A stretch of DNA of 64,000 nucleotides from Actinomadura sp. WMMA1423 (GTDB lineage Bacteria > Actinomycetota > Actinomycetes > Streptosporangiales > Streptosporangiaceae), in NCBI RefSeq assembly GCF_006547145.1, contig NZ_CP041244.1:8246001-8310000 (forward strand), written 5' to 3'. The number at the start of each line of letters is the position of its first letter. Position 1 is the first letter of the stretch. Below the pieces are notes generated by a model that saw only the letters and a program-made list of their open reading frames with translations, made no database searches and had not been told where the DNA came from. The position numbers were made by a program, and so were the translations under genes. Shown here piece by piece: positions 40,666-48,178 of this stretch.

Positions 40666-42654
40666 ATGAACCGGAGAGCCTGGCTCGCAGCCCTCGCGGC
40701 CGCCGCGCTCCTGCCGTGGGCCGCGCCCCCGGCGCAGGCCGCGGACGGACCCGCGCTGACCGTCGACCCGTCCGCGTCGCGGCACGCGATCAGCCCCTAC
40801 GTCTACGGCATGAACTTCGCCGGCGAGGCCCTCGCCAAGGAGCTGCGGCTCCCCGTCCGGCGGTGGGGCGGCAACGCGACGACCCGCTACAACTACCTGT
40901 ACGACGAGACCAACCGGGGCTCGGACTGGTACTTCGAGAACGTGCCCGGACCGGCGCCGGACCCCGGCGAGCTCCCCGACGGGTCCGAGACCGACCAGTT
41001 CACCGAGCAGGACCGCCGGACCGGCACCGGCACGCTCCTCACCGTCCCGCTCATCGGCTGGACGCCGAAGGGCCGCGACTACTCCTGCGGGTTCGGCATC
41101 GCCGAGTACGGGCCGCAGCAGGGCTCCGACACGCAGTGGCGGCCCGACTGCGGCAACGGCGTGAAGCCGGACGGGACGAACGTCACCGGCAACGACCCCG
41201 CCGACACCAGCGTCCCGGCGGGACCCGGGTACGTCACCGACTGGCTGGCCCACCTCACCGGCAAGTACGGCCGGGCGGACGGCGGCGGCGTGCGCTTCTA
41301 CGACCTCGACAACGAGCCCGACCTCTGGCACGCGACGCACCGCGACGTCCACCCGGAGGGCGCCGGCTACGACGAGATGCGCCGCCAGACGGAGGCGATC
41401 GCGTCCGCCGTGAAAGCCGCCGACCCGGGCGCGAAGACGCTCGGCCCCGTCGGCTGGGGCTTCCAGTCGCTGACGATGTCGGGCCTGGACAAGCAGACCT
41501 GCGACCGCGAGGGCGGCGACTGCTGGTCGAACCCGCCGGACCGGGCGGCCCACGGCGGCGTCCCGTTCGCGGACTGGTACCTCCGGCAGATGAGGGCCTA
41601 CGAGCAGGAGCACGGGACCCGCGTCCTCGACTACTTCGACGAGCACATCTACCCGCAGCAGGCGGGCGTGTCCTCCACCGACCCCGGCGACGCGGCGACC
41701 CAGGAGCTGCGGCTCCGCTCGACCCGGCAGCTCTGGGACCCCACCTACACCGACGAGAGCTGGATCAACCAGCCGATCAGGTACATCCCGCGGATGCGCG
41801 AGCTGGTGGACCAGAACTATCCGGGCACCAAGCTGGCGATCACCGAGTACAACTGGGGCGCGCTCGGGCACATGAACGGGGCGCTGGCCCAGGCGGACGT
41901 CCTCGGGATCTTCGGGCGGGAGGGCCTCGACCTGGCGGCGCTCTGGGCCCCGCCGGGCGCCGCCGACCCGGGCGCGTACGCCTTCCGCATGTACCGGAAC
42001 TACGACGGCGCGGGCGCCTCGTTCGGCGAGACGTCGGTCCGCGCGTCGAGCGCCGACCAGGGCAGGCTCGCGGTGTACGCGGCGGAGCGCTCGTCCGACA
42101 AGGCGCTCACCCTGATGGTCGTGAACAAGTCGCTCACCGACGACCTCACCAGCACGGTCTCGATCGCGGGCCGATCGGGTACGGCCGCCGGGCGCGTGTA
42201 CCGCTACAGCGGCGCCGATCCGTCCGCGATCGTCCGGTCCCCGGACGTGACGGTCGGCGCGGACGGGTTCACCTCGACGTTCCCCGCGTCCTCGATCACG
42301 CTGGTCGAGATCCCGGCGGACGGCGGGCCGGCCGCGGCGTGCGAGGTCGGCTACGCCGTGCAGAGCCAGTGGGGGAGCGGCTTCACCGCGCAGGTCACCG
42401 TCGCCAACACCGGCACCTCGCCCGTCTCGGGCTGGAAGCTGGGGTTCTCGTTCGCGGCGGGCCAGCGCGTCACCCAGGGCTGGAACGCCGCCTGGTCGCA
42501 GCAGGGCTCCGCCGTGACGGCCCGCAGCCTCGACTGGAACCGGACGATCCCGCCGGGCGGCTCGGTGACGGCCGGCTTCAACGGATCGAGCGGCGGGACG
42601 AACCCGCCCCCGAGCGCCTTCGAGCTCAACGGCGCCCCCTGCACCCGCCGCTGA
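40666..42654 (+). CDS. Secreted GH44 endoglucanase/xyloglucanase with CBM2
   Basis: A 662-residue secreted glycoside hydrolase. The signal peptide ends AQA near residue 25. The GH44 barrel begins with ISPYVYGMNFAGE and RRWGGNATTRYNY. The acid/base Glu217 is in DLDNEPDLW and the nucleophile Glu394 in AITEYNWG. A beta-sandwich follows (LMVVNKSLTDDL), then a C-terminal CBM2 (CEVGYAVQSQWGSGFTAQV) very like the one in the GH5 protein upstream. GH44 enzymes cut cellulose, xyloglucan or mannan backbones. The start lies one base past the GH5 stop, so both are under the same CebR operator. Confidence 0.94.
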   Translation: MNRRAWLAALAAAALLPWAAPPAQAADGPALTVDPSASRHAISPYVYGMNFAGEALAKELRLPVRRWGGNATTRYNYLYDETNRGSDWYFENVPGPAPDPGELPDGSETDQFTEQDRRTGTGTLLTVPLIGWTPKGRDYSCGFGIAEYGPQQGSDTQWRPDCGNGVKPDGTNVTGNDPADTSVPAGPGYVTDWLAHLTGKYGRADGGGVRFYDLDNEPDLWHATHRDVHPEGAGYDEMRRQTEAIASAVKAADPGAKTLGPVGWGFQSLTMSGLDKQTCDREGGDCWSNPPDRAAHGGVPFADWYLRQMRAYEQEHGTRVLDYFDEHIYPQQAGVSSTDPGDAATQELRLRSTRQLWDPTYTDESWINQPIRYIPRMRELVDQNYPGTKLAITEYNWGALGHMNGALAQADVLGIFGREGLDLAALWAPPGAADPGAYAFRMYRNYDGAGASFGETSVRASSADQGRLAVYAAERSSDKALTLMVVNKSLTDDLTSTVSIAGRSGTAAGRVYRYSGADPSAIVRSPDVTVGADGFTSTFPASSITLVEIPADGGPAAACEVGYAVQSQWGSGFTAQVTVANTGTSPVSGWKLGFSFAAGQRVTQGWNAAWSQQGSAVTARSLDWNRTIPPGGSVTAGFNGSSGGTNPPPSAFELNGAPCTRR

Positions 42655-42730
42655 CCACCGGGCCGCGCGCCCGACCGGCCCTCGCGGTCGCGCGGCCCGG
42701 CGGCCATCGAGGTCCGCCATCGCCTTGACC

Positions 42731-42775
42731 TGCGGCGTGTCGCCCTCATGGCTTCGAGAAGGGCGACACGCCGCA
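42731..42775. terminator. Strong hairpin terminator after the cellulase operon
   Basis: A perfect 15-bp inverted repeat (42731-42745 and 42761-42775, 15-nt loop) lies in the 214-bp gap between the convergent GH44 and cation-exporter genes. It can serve both. Confidence 0.85.
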
Positions 42776-42818
42776 AGCCGGCGAGACGTCGGGCGGTGGG
42801 CCGGCGGCCGCGGGGCGC

Positions 42819-42869
42819 CAGTGGTCGCGGCGTCTCAGTGGTCGCGGCGTCTCAGCGGTCGCGCGGTCT
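42819..42869. repeat. 17-bp tandem repeat, three units
   Basis: Two identical units (CAGTGGTCGCGGCGTCT) and a third differing at a few bases run to the stop codon of the exporter gene; a partial fourth enters its coding end. Small variable-number repeat; no function evident. Confidence 0.75.
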
Positions 42870-43894
42870 CAGTGCTCGCACGGGGCGCTGCCCGCGTGCT
42901 CGTGGGGCTCGTCGGCCTCCGCCACGTGGCGGGGGCCGTGCGCGTCGTCGCAGTGGTCCTGCACTTCGCCGTCCGGTTCGTCGACGTGGTCGACCTCCAA
43001 GGTCGTGTGCGTGATCCCGTAGGCGTCGCGCAGCAGCTCCTGGAGGTCGCGGCGGACGGCGTGGCAGTCGCCCTGGACGTCGACGAGCACGTGCGCCGAC
43101 AGCGCGGGATAGCCCGAGCTGACCTCCCACACGTGCAGGTCGTGGACCTCCTCCACGCACGGCCGCCCGGCGAGCCGGGCGCCGAGCTCGGCCGGGTCGA
43201 GGCCGGCGGGCGCGGCCTCCATGAGCACCCGGCCCGCGTCCCGCAGCAGCCGGTACCCGGCCTTCAGTATCAGCGCGGCGACGACCAGCGAGGCGATCGC
43301 GTCCGCGCGGGCGAAGCCGGTCGTCCACACGACCAGGCCCGCGACCGCGGTCGCGATGAAGGCGAACAGGTCGTTCAGGATGTGCTGGAACGCGCCCTCG
43401 ACGTTCAGGCTGCGCCGGTCCGCCCGGCTGATCAGCATGGTCGCCGCGACGTTGACGGCGATGCCCGCCAGGGCCGTCCAGAAGACGAACTGGCCCTCCA
43501 CGGCGGGCGGTTCGATCAGCCGCCGGACGCCCTCGTAGACGAAGTAGACGGTGAGCAGGATCAGTGTCAGCCCGTTGAGCTGCGCGGACAGGATCTCGGC
43601 GCGGCGCAGGCCGAAGGTGTACCCGCCCTTCGGCGGGCGGGCGGCGATGCGCATCGCGACCAGCGCCAGCGCGATCGCGAAGGCGTCGGTCATCATGTGC
43701 GCGGCGTCGGTGATCAGTGCCAGCGATCCGGCGAGCAGGCCGATGACCACCTCGCCCGACATGTAGGCGACGATCAGCACCAGGGCGCCGGTCAGCAGCC
43801 GCCGGTCGGCCCCCGCCGAGACGGCGTGGCCGTGCCCGTGGCCGTGCCCCCCGTGCCCGTGCCCGCCGGACGCGTCCTCACGGTCCCCGATCAT
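42869..43894 (-). CDS. Cation diffusion facilitator (zinc-type metal exporter)
   Basis: A 341-residue CDF transporter exporting Zn/Cd/Co-type ions against protons. The N-terminus is His-rich (GHGHGGHGHGHGHA). Six membrane segments follow. The transport site is formed by the HxxxD pairs in DAAHMMTDAFA and HILNDLFAF. The cytoplasmic C-terminal domain has VEEVHDLHVWEVSSG and is again His-rich at the end. The stop of the ArsR gene overlaps this ATG by 4 bp (ATGA), so sensor and exporter form one operon. Confidence 0.93.
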   Translation of the reverse strand: MIGDREDASGGHGHGGHGHGHGHAVSAGADRRLLTGALVLIVAYMSGEVVIGLLAGSLALITDAAHMMTDAFAIALALVAMRIAARPPKGGYTFGLRRAEILSAQLNGLTLILLTVYFVYEGVRRLIEPPAVEGQFVFWTALAGIAVNVAATMLISRADRRSLNVEGAFQHILNDLFAFIATAVAGLVVWTTGFARADAIASLVVAALILKAGYRLLRDAGRVLMEAAPAGLDPAELGARLAGRPCVEEVHDLHVWEVSSGYPALSAHVLVDVQGDCHAVRRDLQELLRDAYGITHTTLEVDHVDEPDGEVQDHCDDAHGPRHVAEADEPHEHAGSAPCEH

Positions 43895-44280
43895 GTTCCT
43901 TCCTCCCCGTGGCCGACGTGGGTGAGGGCGAGGTCGAGCAGCAGCCGGACGTGGGTGTCGTCGAGCCGGTAGTAGGCCATGCGGCCGGCGCGGCGGACCC
44001 GGACCACCCGGTTGGCGCGCAGCAGGCGCAGCGCGTGCGACACCGAGGACTCCGAGTGCCCGCAGGACGCGGCGATGTCGCACACGCACATCTCACCCCC
44101 CGCGAGCAGCGCCGTGATCACCCGCAGCCGGCCGGGGTCGGACAGCAGCCCGAACACCTGCGCCAGCTCGGTGATCGTCTCCCCGTCCGGCAGGGACGCC
44201 GAGACGGCGGCGACCTTCGCGGCGTCGACCACCCGGACCGCGCACGCCTCCGGGGCGATGACATCTGAAGCACTGCTCAT
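43891..44280 (-). CDS. ArsR/SmtB metal-sensing repressor
   Basis: A 129-residue winged-helix repressor. The recognition helix region is SCGHSESSVSHALR. Two metal sites known from the family both appear: a helix-3 Cys pair in EMCVCDIAAS, as in ArsR/CadC-like sensors, and a helix-5 pattern D-x-H-(10)-H-x2-H (DTH...THVGH), as in SmtB/CzrA zinc sensors. It should release DNA when zinc or a related ion binds and so induce the exporter. Its own start codon lies inside a TGTTCATATGAGCA dyad, pointing to autorepression. A TACCTT hexamer seven nt before the ATG suggests a leaderless transcript. Confidence 0.92.
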   Translation of the reverse strand: MSSASDVIAPEACAVRVVDAAKVAAVSASLPDGETITELAQVFGLLSDPGRLRVITALLAGGEMCVCDIAASCGHSESSVSHALRLLRANRVVRVRRAGRMAYYRLDDTHVRLLLDLALTHVGHGEEGT

Positions 44281-44287
44281 ATGAACA
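44274..44287 (-). promoter_or_regulatory. Dyad over the ArsR start codon (candidate operator)
   Basis: TGTTCATATGAGCA pairs at six of seven positions and contains the ATG of the sensor gene. It resembles the TGAACA-type half-sites of SmtB/CzrA operators and directly adjoins the TACCTT -10, so a bound repressor would cover the start site. Confidence 0.65.
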
Positions 44288-44305
44288 AAGGTAGCGCATC
44301 CGGTG

Positions 44306-45382
44306 TCAGGAGGTCACGGGGGCGGGCTCCTCCGAGGGCGGCAGGGAGACCGGCTCGTGCCCTCCGTCGCCCGGCGTCTCCATCCCGCCGGCGCCCGTAC
44401 CCGGGTCCTGCGTGGTCACGCCCGTGCCCGGGGCCGAGGACCCCGGCTCGGGGGTCTGCGGCCCGGGAGGCTCCGATCCCGGCGTCTGCTCGCCGGGCGT
44501 CTCCGGGCCGGGCGTGCCCTCGCCGGGCGGCTCGGTGCCCGGCGACTCGGTCCCGGGCGACTCCAGGCCGGAGTCGGACGGCGCGGGCGAGTCGCTCGGC
44601 CCCGCCTCGGTCTCCGTCGGGGGCAGCGCGGTCGGGGGCCCGTCCGCCGTGCCCTCGGTGGCGCGGGGCCGCTCGAAGCCCATCGTGGCATCCGGGTCGA
44701 CGAGGACGAAACTCGTGATCGTCCCCTCCCGGGAATCCCGCGGCGTGATCCGCGTGACATTCCCCTTCTCGAATCCCGGCCAGGACCGGCCACCGTACGA
44801 CGCGTTCCGGGTGGAGATCTTTTTGGCGGGCGGAGTGAGCGGATTGCCGCAATTGCACTTCACTGTGGGCACTCCGTAGCCATTGACCAGAACGCCCATT
44901 CCGGCCTGCAGGACGGCCGGGCCGCTCGTCGCGCGCCCGTCCCGGTACCCGTGGTTGGTGACGAGCGTGTCGGTGCGCAGCAGCACCGGCGTCAGCCGCG
45001 ACACGTACCGCGGGACGCCGCTCACCGGGATGCCCTGCACCCCCGCCCACGCCCGCGCCTTGTCCGGGTTGGCCTGCAGGAACGCGATCAGCTTGTCCCG
45101 GTCGCAGGTCGAGGCCCGGCGCGTGCCGCCGTAGAGTCCCGGTGCGTCCCCCTCCTTCGTGCCGCCCGCCTGCGGCCGCGCCTTCACGTCGGTCCGGTCG
45201 GTGCCGGCGACCAGCGTGTACGGCTCGGGACCGGGCGATCCCACCGTCAGCCGCGTGATGGTCGCGCCGGCGCCCCCGCAGCCGGCCAGGGTCCCCGCCG
45301 CCGCCACGAGGGCCGCGACGGCCCCCGCCAGCGGCCGGGCGCAGGCCCCGGGCCGCGCAATTGTCGAACGAATCTGCTGCAT
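44306..45382 (-). CDS. Secreted lipoprotein (DUF6777-like) with Pro/Ser/Glu-rich tail
   Basis: A 358-residue lipoprotein. The signal ends in the lipobox LAGC near residue 35. Residues about 70 to 230 match the actinomycete DUF6777 pattern: PGLYGGTRRASTCDRDKLIA, VSRLTPVLLRTDTLVTNHGY, RDGRATSGPAVLQAG and CNCGNPLTPP. The last 120 residues are a low-complexity tail of Pro/Gly/Ser/Glu/Thr repeats, probably a wall-spanning stalk. Function is unknown. It diverges from a membrane Ser/Thr kinase across a 100-bp gap with overlapping -10 elements. Such lipoproteins often sit beside these kinases, so a sensing role is possible. Confidence 0.75.
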   Translation of the reverse strand: MQQIRSTIARPGACARPLAGAVAALVAAAGTLAGCGGAGATITRLTVGSPGPEPYTLVAGTDRTDVKARPQAGGTKEGDAPGLYGGTRRASTCDRDKLIAFLQANPDKARAWAGVQGIPVSGVPRYVSRLTPVLLRTDTLVTNHGYRDGRATSGPAVLQAGMGVLVNGYGVPTVKCNCGNPLTPPAKKISTRNASYGGRSWPGFEKGNVTRITPRDSREGTITSFVLVDPDATMGFERPRATEGTADGPPTALPPTETEAGPSDSPAPSDSGLESPGTESPGTEPPGEGTPGPETPGEQTPGSEPPGPQTPEPGSSAPGTGVTTQDPGTGAGGMETPGDGGHEPVSLPPSEEPAPVTS

Positions 45383-45407
45383 CCTCTTCCCCCGCCTCGG
45401 GTCCGCC

Positions 45408-45420
45408 GAACCTATACTCT
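45408..45420. promoter_or_regulatory. Overlapping divergent -10 elements (lipoprotein/kinase)
   Basis: TATACT (45413-45418, + strand) and TATAGG (45416-45411, - strand) overlap. They would drive the kinase rightward with a leader near 60 nt and the lipoprotein leftward with a short leader. Neither has a clear -35. Confidence 0.45.
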
Positions 45421-45482
45421 TCGATGCCGGGCGGAGCGGTTTTGTGCTCGCGGCAATGCTCGATTTTTTCCCGGGGGTGCGA

Positions 45483-46979
45483 ATGGCGGGTCCGGTTCCG
45501 CTCACCACGGCCGATCCCACCCGGCTCGGCGGGTGGGAGCTGCTCGGCCGGGTCGGCTCTGGCGGCCAGGGCGTGGTGTACCTCGGCAGACCCGCGCAGC
45601 CGGGCCCCGGGCCGTCCCGCGTCGCGGTCAAGCTCCTGCACGCCCAGCTCGTCGGGGACGCGAACGCCAGGGAGCGGTTCGTGCGCGAGCTGGCGGTGCT
45701 GGAGCGGGTCGCCGGGTTCTGCACCGCGCAGATGCTCGCCGCCGACGTGGCGGGCGACCGGCCCTACATCGTCAGCGAGTACGTGCCGGGGCCCTCGCTG
45801 CGCGCCCTCGTCCACGACGAGGGGCCGCGCGCCGGCGCCGCCCTCGACCGGCTCGCGATCAGCTCGGTGACGGCGCTGTCGGCCATCCACCGCGCGAACG
45901 TCGTGCACCGCGACCTCAAGCCGCAGAACGTCCTGATGGGCCCGGACGGGCCGCGAGTGATCGACTTCGGGATCGCCCGCGCGTTCGACGCGGGCGCGAC
46001 CATGACGAGCCAGGTCGTCGGCACGCCCGCCTACATGGCCCCCGAGCAGTTCACCGGGCACGCGGGGCCGTCGGCCGACCTGTTCTCGTGGGCGAGCACC
46101 CTGCTGTTCGCCGCGACCGGCCGCGATCCGTTCGCGGGCGGCGGGCTGCCCGCGGTGATGTACCGGATCCTCCACGAGACGCCCGACCTCGGCGTCCTGC
46201 CCGGCCCCCTCGCCGAGGTCGCCGCCGCGTGCCTCGCCAAGGACCCGCAGGCCCGCCCCACCTCCGAGGACGTCCTGCTCTGGCTGCTGGGCGAGACCGA
46301 GAGGCACGCCCGGCTGGAGATCCCGACCGAGGAGATCGGCCCCCCGACGGCGCCGGTTCCCCGGGCCGCGCCCGAGAGCGCGCCGGCGCCCGACCCGACC
46401 GCCGACACGTTCGTCCCGGCCACGGGGCCGGTGCCGCCGCCGTGGACCGCGGCCCCTCCGTCCGGCCCGCCCGCGTCCACCCCGCCCACGACCACCCCGC
46501 TCACGCACACGTCCGCCGCGCCCCCGCCGGCACCCGCTCCGTCCCCGCCCGCGCCGCCGCCCGGCCCGCCGCCTCAGCCAAGGCGGATGCCGCGGAGGCC
46601 CCGGACGCTGCGGCGCGGCCCGGCGGTCGTGACCGGCCTGCTCCTCGCGGGCCTGCTCGCCGCCCTCGACGTCGCCGCGCTCGCCATCCTGATCGCCCGG
46701 CCGTCCCTCAGCGAGGGCCATCGGGGCGGCCTGCTGCCGGTGGTCGCCTCGTCGTTCGCCGTCGTCGCGGTCATCACGCTGGTCGGGGTGGTGCTGGCGT
46801 GGCGCGGCAGCCGCGCCGCCGCGTCGACGGTGATGGCCGCCCGCGTCGCCCGCGTCGCGATGTGGGCGGCGTGGGGCGCGCTCGTCCAGATCGAACCGTC
46901 CGCGCTCGCGGGCCACGCCGTCCTGACCGCGGTCGTGGTCGTCCTACTGGCCCGGGGCCTGACCCGCTCCGCCCCCTGA
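45483..46979 (+). CDS. Membrane Ser/Thr protein kinase (PknB-like)
   Basis: A 498-residue Hanks-type kinase. The Gly loop is VGSGGQGVVYLG, the Lys is in RVAVKLL, catalytic Asp144 is in VHRDLKPQNVL, DFGIA follows, and the activation segment ends GTPAYMAPEQF. After residue 280 comes a Pro/Ala/Thr-rich linker of about 100 residues. About four hydrophobic segments follow (VVTGLLLAGLLAALDVAAL, VVASSFAVVAVITLVGVVLA, and two more), so the kinase domain is cytoplasmic and no large extracellular sensor is present. Its partner may be the divergent lipoprotein. ATG 45483 follows a G-rich ribosome site. It converges on the vWA operon with 5 bp between stops. Confidence 0.92.
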   Translation: MAGPVPLTTADPTRLGGWELLGRVGSGGQGVVYLGRPAQPGPGPSRVAVKLLHAQLVGDANARERFVRELAVLERVAGFCTAQMLAADVAGDRPYIVSEYVPGPSLRALVHDEGPRAGAALDRLAISSVTALSAIHRANVVHRDLKPQNVLMGPDGPRVIDFGIARAFDAGATMTSQVVGTPAYMAPEQFTGHAGPSADLFSWASTLLFAATGRDPFAGGGLPAVMYRILHETPDLGVLPGPLAEVAAACLAKDPQARPTSEDVLLWLLGETERHARLEIPTEEIGPPTAPVPRAAPESAPAPDPTADTFVPATGPVPPPWTAAPPSGPPASTPPTTTPLTHTSAAPPPAPAPSPPAPPPGPPPQPRRMPRRPRTLRRGPAVVTGLLLAGLLAALDVAALAILIARPSLSEGHRGGLLPVVASSFAVVAVITLVGVVLAWRGSRAAASTVMAARVARVAMWAAWGALVQIEPSALAGHAVLTAVVVVLLARGLTRSAP

Positions 46980-46984
46980 CGGCC

Positions 46985-48178
46985 TCACCCGTCACCCGCG
47001 GCCCGCTCGGACCACTCCTTGAGGTCGCGGCGCTCGATCGCGGCGGCCATCAGGCCCGGGAAGGCGTCGGGGGTGCACGCGAACGCCGGGACGCCCATCG
47101 CGGCCAGCGCCGCCGCGTTGTCGTGGTCGTAGGCGGGCGCTCCCTCGTCCGACAGGGCCAGCAGCACGACGACCTGCACGCCCGCCGCCGTCAGCGCCGC
47201 GACCCGCTGGAGCATCTCGTCGCGGATCCCGCCCTCGTACAGGTCGCTGATCAGCACGAGGATCGTCTCGGCCGGCCGGGTCACGAGGCCCTGGCAGTAC
47301 GCGATCGCCCGGTTGATGTCGGTGCCGCCGCCGAGCTGCGTGCCGAACAGCACCTCGACCGGGTCGTGGAGCTGGTCGGTGAGGTCCACCACGCTGGTGT
47401 CGAACACCACCAGCGACGTGCGCAGCGAGCGCATCGACGCCAGCACCGCCCCGAACACGCTCGCGTACACCACCGACGCCGCCATCGACCCGCTCTGGTC
47501 GATGGCGAGCACCACGTCCCGCTTGACGGCCTGCCGCCGCCTGCCGTACCCGATCAGCCGCTCCGGGACGAGGGTCCCCTGGTCGGGCAGGTAGTGGCGC
47601 AGGTTCGCGCGGATCGTGCGGTCCCAGTCGACGTCGGCGAGCCGCCTTGGGCGCAGCACCCGCGCGGACCGGTCCAGGGCCCCGCCGACGGCCGAGCGCG
47701 TCCTGCTCGCGAGACGCCGCTCCAGGTCGCCGACGACCTTGCGGACCACGGCCCGCGCCGACTCCCTGGCCCTGTCGGGCAGCACCCGGTTCAGCGACAG
47801 CAGGGTCCCGACGAGGTGGACGTCCGGTTCGACGGCGTCCAGCATCTCCGGCTCCAGCAGCAGCCGGGTGAGGTCGAGGCGCTCGATCGCGTCCTTCTGC
47901 ATCACCCGGACGACGCTGGACGGGAAGTAGGCGCGGATGTCGCCGAGCCACCGGGCGACCGAGGGCGCCGAGTCGCCGAGCCCGGCGCCGCGCCGCCCCG
48001 GCCTGGGGCGCCCCTCGCCGCCGCCCGCCCCGTAGAGCCTCTCCAGCGCCCCGTCGATGCGGACGTCGTCGCCCGCCAGCGCCGCCCCGGTCCCGTCGGC
48101 CTGGTCGCCGCCGAGGACCAGCCGCCAGCGCCGCAGCCGGTCGTCCGCGCTTTCGGCGCTCCCGCTCTCCTCGCTCAC
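46985..48178 (-). CDS. vWA domain protein (YehP-like)
   Basis: A 397-residue protein. An N-terminal helical part (SVARWLGDIRAYFPSSVVR, VVRKVVGDLERRL) precedes a von Willebrand A domain with intact MIDAS: DQSGSMAAS, the Thr in GGGTDIN and Asp in LISDLYEGG. Such vWA proteins work with MoxR AAA ATPases to remodel protein complexes. It is the last gene of five that overlap by GTGA/TTGA, and matches the E. coli yehL-yehM-yehP-yehQ gene set. Start GTG 48178, sharing bases with the preceding stop. It forms the metal-dependent adhesion partner of the system; client unknown. Confidence 0.9.
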   Translation of the reverse strand: MSEESGSAESADDRLRRWRLVLGGDQADGTGAALAGDDVRIDGALERLYGAGGGEGRPRPGRRGAGLGDSAPSVARWLGDIRAYFPSSVVRVMQKDAIERLDLTRLLLEPEMLDAVEPDVHLVGTLLSLNRVLPDRARESARAVVRKVVGDLERRLASRTRSAVGGALDRSARVLRPRRLADVDWDRTIRANLRHYLPDQGTLVPERLIGYGRRRQAVKRDVVLAIDQSGSMAASVVYASVFGAVLASMRSLRTSLVVFDTSVVDLTDQLHDPVEVLFGTQLGGGTDINRAIAYCQGLVTRPAETILVLISDLYEGGIRDEMLQRVAALTAAGVQVVVLLALSDEGAPAYDHDNAAALAAMGVPAFACTPDAFPGLMAAAIERRDLKEWSERAAGDG

